Source: Streptomyces sp. JH34
GTDB taxonomy: Bacteria; Actinomycetota; Actinomycetes; Streptomycetales; Streptomycetaceae
DNA: 64,000 nucleotides
Direction: 5' to 3'
Assembly (NCBI RefSeq): GCF_029428875.1
Contig: NZ_JAJSOO010000001.1
Span: 2,852,001 to 2,916,000 of the forward strand
The translations under genes and the position numbers were made by a program. The notes under the pieces were generated by a model that had not been told where the DNA came from, did not search any database, and saw only the letters and a program-made list of their open reading frames with translations. Positions 61,886 to 64,000 of this stretch are shown here, piece by piece. The first letter of the stretch is position 1. Each line of letters starts with the position of its first letter.

Positions 61886-63592
61886 TCAGCGCGGCACGAT
61901 GTCCGGCGCCCCCAGCCGCGCCGCGTCGGCCGTCAGATCGTCCGGCTGCCGCTGGGACTCGCGTTCCGCCTCCACCCGCTTGCGGTAGTGCTCCACCTCC
62001 CGTTCGACCCGGTCGGTGTCCCAGCCGAGCACCGGCGCCATCAGGTCCGCGCACTCGCGGGCACAGCGGGTGCCCCGGTCGAAGGTCTCGATGGAGATCC
62101 GGGTGCGTCGGGTCAGGACGTCGTCGAGGTGGCGGGCGCCCTCGTGCGAGGCGGCGTAGACGACTTCGGCGCGCAGGTAGTCCTCGGCTCCCGCGATCGG
62201 CTCTCCCAGCGAGGAGTCGCCCTTCACGAGCTCCAGGAGTTCCTCGGTCATCGCCCCGTACCGGTTGAGCAGGTGCTCCACCCGCACGACGTGCAGCCCG
62301 GTGCGGGCGGCGATCCTGGCGCGGGCGTTCCACAGGGCGCGGTAGCCCTCGGCACCCAGCAGCGGGATGTCCTCGGTGACGCAGTCGGCGACCCGCTGGT
62401 CCAGCGCGTGCACGGCCTCGTCGACGGCGTCCTTCGCCATCACCCGGTACGTCGTGTACTTGCCGCCCGCCACGACGACGAGCCCCGGCGCCGGGTGGGC
62501 CACCGTGTGTTCACGCGAGAGCTTGCTGGTGGCGTCCGACTCACCCGCCAGCAGGGGCCGGAGTCCGGCGTAGACGCCCTCGACGTCGTCCCTGCCCAGT
62601 GGGGTGTTCAGCACCGAGTTCACGCGTTCCAGCAGATAGTCGATGTCGGCGCTGGAGGCTGCCGGATGGGCCTTGTCCAGGTCCCAGTCGGTGTCGGTCG
62701 TGCCGATGATCCAGTGCCGTCCCCACGGGATCACGAAGAGCACGGACTTCTCGGTCCGCAGGATGAGCCCGGTCGTGGAGTGGATGCGGTCCTTGGGGAC
62801 GACGAGGTGGATGCCCTTCGACGCCCGGACGTGGAACTGTCCGCGCTCGCCGATGAGGGCCTGGGTGTCGTCGGTCCACACCCCGGTCGCGTTGACGACC
62901 TGTTTGGCCCGGACCTCGTACTCGGCGCCCCCCTCGACGTCCTGCACCCGCGCGCCGACGACCCGCTCGCCCTCCCGCAGGAAGCCGGTCACCCGCGCGC
63001 CGTTCGCCACGTGCGCGCCGTACCCCGCGGCGGTGCGCACCAGGGTCGCGACGAACCGCGCGTCGTCCATCTGGGCGTCGTAGTACTGCAGGGCTCCGAC
63101 CAGGGCGTCCTTACGCAGGGCGGGAGCGACCCGCAGGGCGTGGCGGCGGGTGAGGTGCCGGTGCACGGGCAGTCCGCGGCCGTGCCCGGACGACACCGAC
63201 ATCGCGTCGTACAGCGCGACGCCCGAGCCTGCGTACAGCCGCTCCCAGCCCTTGTGCTGCAAGGGGTAGAGGAAGGGGACGGGCTTCACCAGGTGCGGCG
63301 CCAGCCGCTCCAGGAGCAGCCCGCGCTCCTTCAGCGCCTCCCGCACGAGTGCGAAGTCCAGCATCTCCAGATAGCGCAGTCCGCCGTGGATCAGCTTGCT
63401 CGACCTGCTGGACGTGCCGGACGCCCAGTCGCGCGCCTCGACCAGCCCGGTGGAAAGTCCTCTGGTGGCCGCGTCCAGCACGGTCCCGGCGCCGACCACG
63501 CCCGCTCCCACGACCAGCACGTCCAGTTCGCGCTCGGCCATCGCGGTCAGCGCCTCGGCGCGCTCCGCAGGTCCCAGTATCGCTGTCCTCAC
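61886..63592 (-). CDS. glpD: Glycerol-3-phosphate dehydrogenase (FAD-dependent)
   Basis: A 568-residue membrane-associated flavoprotein that oxidises glycerol-3-phosphate to dihydroxyacetone phosphate. FAD motif VLVVGAGVVGAGTVLDAATR (~25-44), RDWASGTSSRSSKLIHGGLR (family signature), WGRHWIIGTTDTDWD and late VVVAGGKYTTYRVMAKDAVD. I start at GTG 63592, five bases after GGGAGG; the ATG nine codons earlier has no ribosome site. From memory the N-terminus MRTAILGPAERAEAL matches Streptomyces GlpD. Located alone with repeats downstream. Confidence 0.94.
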   Translation of the reverse strand: MRTAILGPAERAEALTAMAERELDVLVVGAGVVGAGTVLDAATRGLSTGLVEARDWASGTSSRSSKLIHGGLRYLEMLDFALVREALKERGLLLERLAPHLVKPVPFLYPLQHKGWERLYAGSGVALYDAMSVSSGHGRGLPVHRHLTRRHALRVAPALRKDALVGALQYYDAQMDDARFVATLVRTAAGYGAHVANGARVTGFLREGERVVGARVQDVEGGAEYEVRAKQVVNATGVWTDDTQALIGERGQFHVRASKGIHLVVPKDRIHSTTGLILRTEKSVLFVIPWGRHWIIGTTDTDWDLDKAHPAASSADIDYLLERVNSVLNTPLGRDDVEGVYAGLRPLLAGESDATSKLSREHTVAHPAPGLVVVAGGKYTTYRVMAKDAVDEAVHALDQRVADCVTEDIPLLGAEGYRALWNARARIAARTGLHVVRVEHLLNRYGAMTEELLELVKGDSSLGEPIAGAEDYLRAEVVYAASHEGARHLDDVLTRRTRISIETFDRGTRCARECADLMAPVLGWDTDRVEREVEHYRKRVEAERESQRQPDDLTADAARLGAPDIVPR

Positions 63593-63847
63593 TGCTGCCT
63601 CCCGGTAATCCCGGTGCATCGGGGGTGGTACGGCACGGGTTCGGGGACCGGCCGGGGGGCCGGGCGTCCGTGCCCACCTCTCGATTCTGTCCGCGGTCCA
63701 CGACTTCAGCCACCGCCTGTGGACAACACCCGCCTCACAAGAGTCACAGAATGCGACATATAGGTCATATTTACGCCTAGTCTGACATAGCGCTGTCCAC
63801 AGCAGTTGCACTTTCTGTCTCTTGGTCTTAGGGAAAGGACGGCCCAC
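63593..63847. promoter_or_regulatory. Divergent region between glpD and the sugar dehydrogenase gene
   Basis: 255 nt, AT-rich in the middle (63755-63790, with GACATAT/GTCATAT repeated). It holds TTGTCCACA on the minus strand (63718-63726) and CTGTCCACA (63793-63801). The first is an exact copy of the Streptomyces DnaA-box consensus, the second one mismatch away. Confidence 0.4.
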
Positions 63848-64000
63848 ATGCCCGCAGACCTCGCCGTCATCGGACTCGGTCACCTCGGCCTGCCCCTCGC
63901 CCAAGCAGCCGTCGGCGTGGGGATCCACACCGTCGGCTACGACACCGACCCACGCCCCTTCGCCGAACTCTCGGCGGGCCGTACTCCGGTCGAGGGATCC
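63848..64000 (+). CDS. Nucleotide-sugar dehydrogenase (UDP-glucose/GDP-mannose family), N-terminal fragment
   Basis: Only the first 51 codons are inside the window. The start ATG 63848 has AAAGGA upstream. The N-terminus LAVIGLGHLGLPLAQAAVGV is the Rossmann NAD-binding motif (GxGxxG variant) of UDP-glucose/UDP-N-acetyl-mannosamine dehydrogenases, followed by VGYDTDPRPF. Substrate cannot be judged from this part. It would supply activated uronic acid sugars for polysaccharide. Confidence 0.8.
   Translation, partial: MPADLAVIGLGHLGLPLAQAAVGVGIHTVGYDTDPRPFAELSAGRTPVEGS

Overview
This window is high-GC actinobacterial chromosome, almost certainly from a Streptomyces. Signs are the strong third-position G/C bias, GTG/TTG starts, leaderless promoters, LAXTG sortase substrates, PspC-type two-component genes, a cluster of Ser/Thr kinases and a c-di-AMP riboswitch before an NlpC/P60 gene. 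The gene order (chorismate mutase, pcrA/uvrD, M23 peptidase, sucCD, perM-like, purN, purH) also matches, from memory, a neighbourhood shared with Mycobacterium. It is core chromosome: I see no phage, insertion sequence, CRISPR array, tRNA or rRNA.

Layout. 1-2.6 kb: end of a YgiC-like ATP-grasp gene and its small lipoprotein, a decayed MocR regulator, and two divergent metabolic genes (AhpD-like, PEP mutase-like). 2.8-18.5 kb: housekeeping metabolism: mdh, folD, purH/purN, sucC/sucD, interspersed with membrane proteins and two HTH-membrane proteins. 18.8-27.0 kb: a five-gene system of unknown function: MoxR AAA+ ATPase, DUF5682, VWA protein, a YehQ-like protein that lacks its SWIM zinc finger, and DUF5691. 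Both divergent arms start from sequences matching the RecA-independent (PafBC) DNA-damage promoter TTGTCRGTG-N8-TANNNT. 27.1-37.5 kb: icmB, a lipase, an M23 peptidase, pcrA (also with a PafBC-type promoter), and two NlpC/P60 hydrolases, the first behind a c-di-AMP riboswitch. 37.5-44.7 kb: PspC-linked two-component system and small enzymes. 44.8-47 kb: guaA, then a chorismate mutase preceded by a probable Phe/Tyr leader-peptide attenuator. 47.3-54 kb: two divergent LAXTG wall proteins, then a GMC oxidoreductase and a succinic semialdehyde dehydrogenase. 54.2-61 kb: three kinase-family genes, one a pseudokinase. 61.9-64 kb: glpD and the start of a nucleotide-sugar dehydrogenase.

How the parts work together: sucCD and mdh belong to the TCA cycle; purN and purH are coupled purine genes; folD makes the formyl-folate that PurN and PurH consume; guaA makes GMP. 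The cell-wall genes (M23, two NlpC/P60, LAXTG proteins, PspC system, kinases) suggest an envelope-homeostasis neighbourhood. The most interesting content is the DNA-damage-promoter-linked MoxR/VWA/DUF5682/DUF5691 system and the chorismate mutase attenuator.
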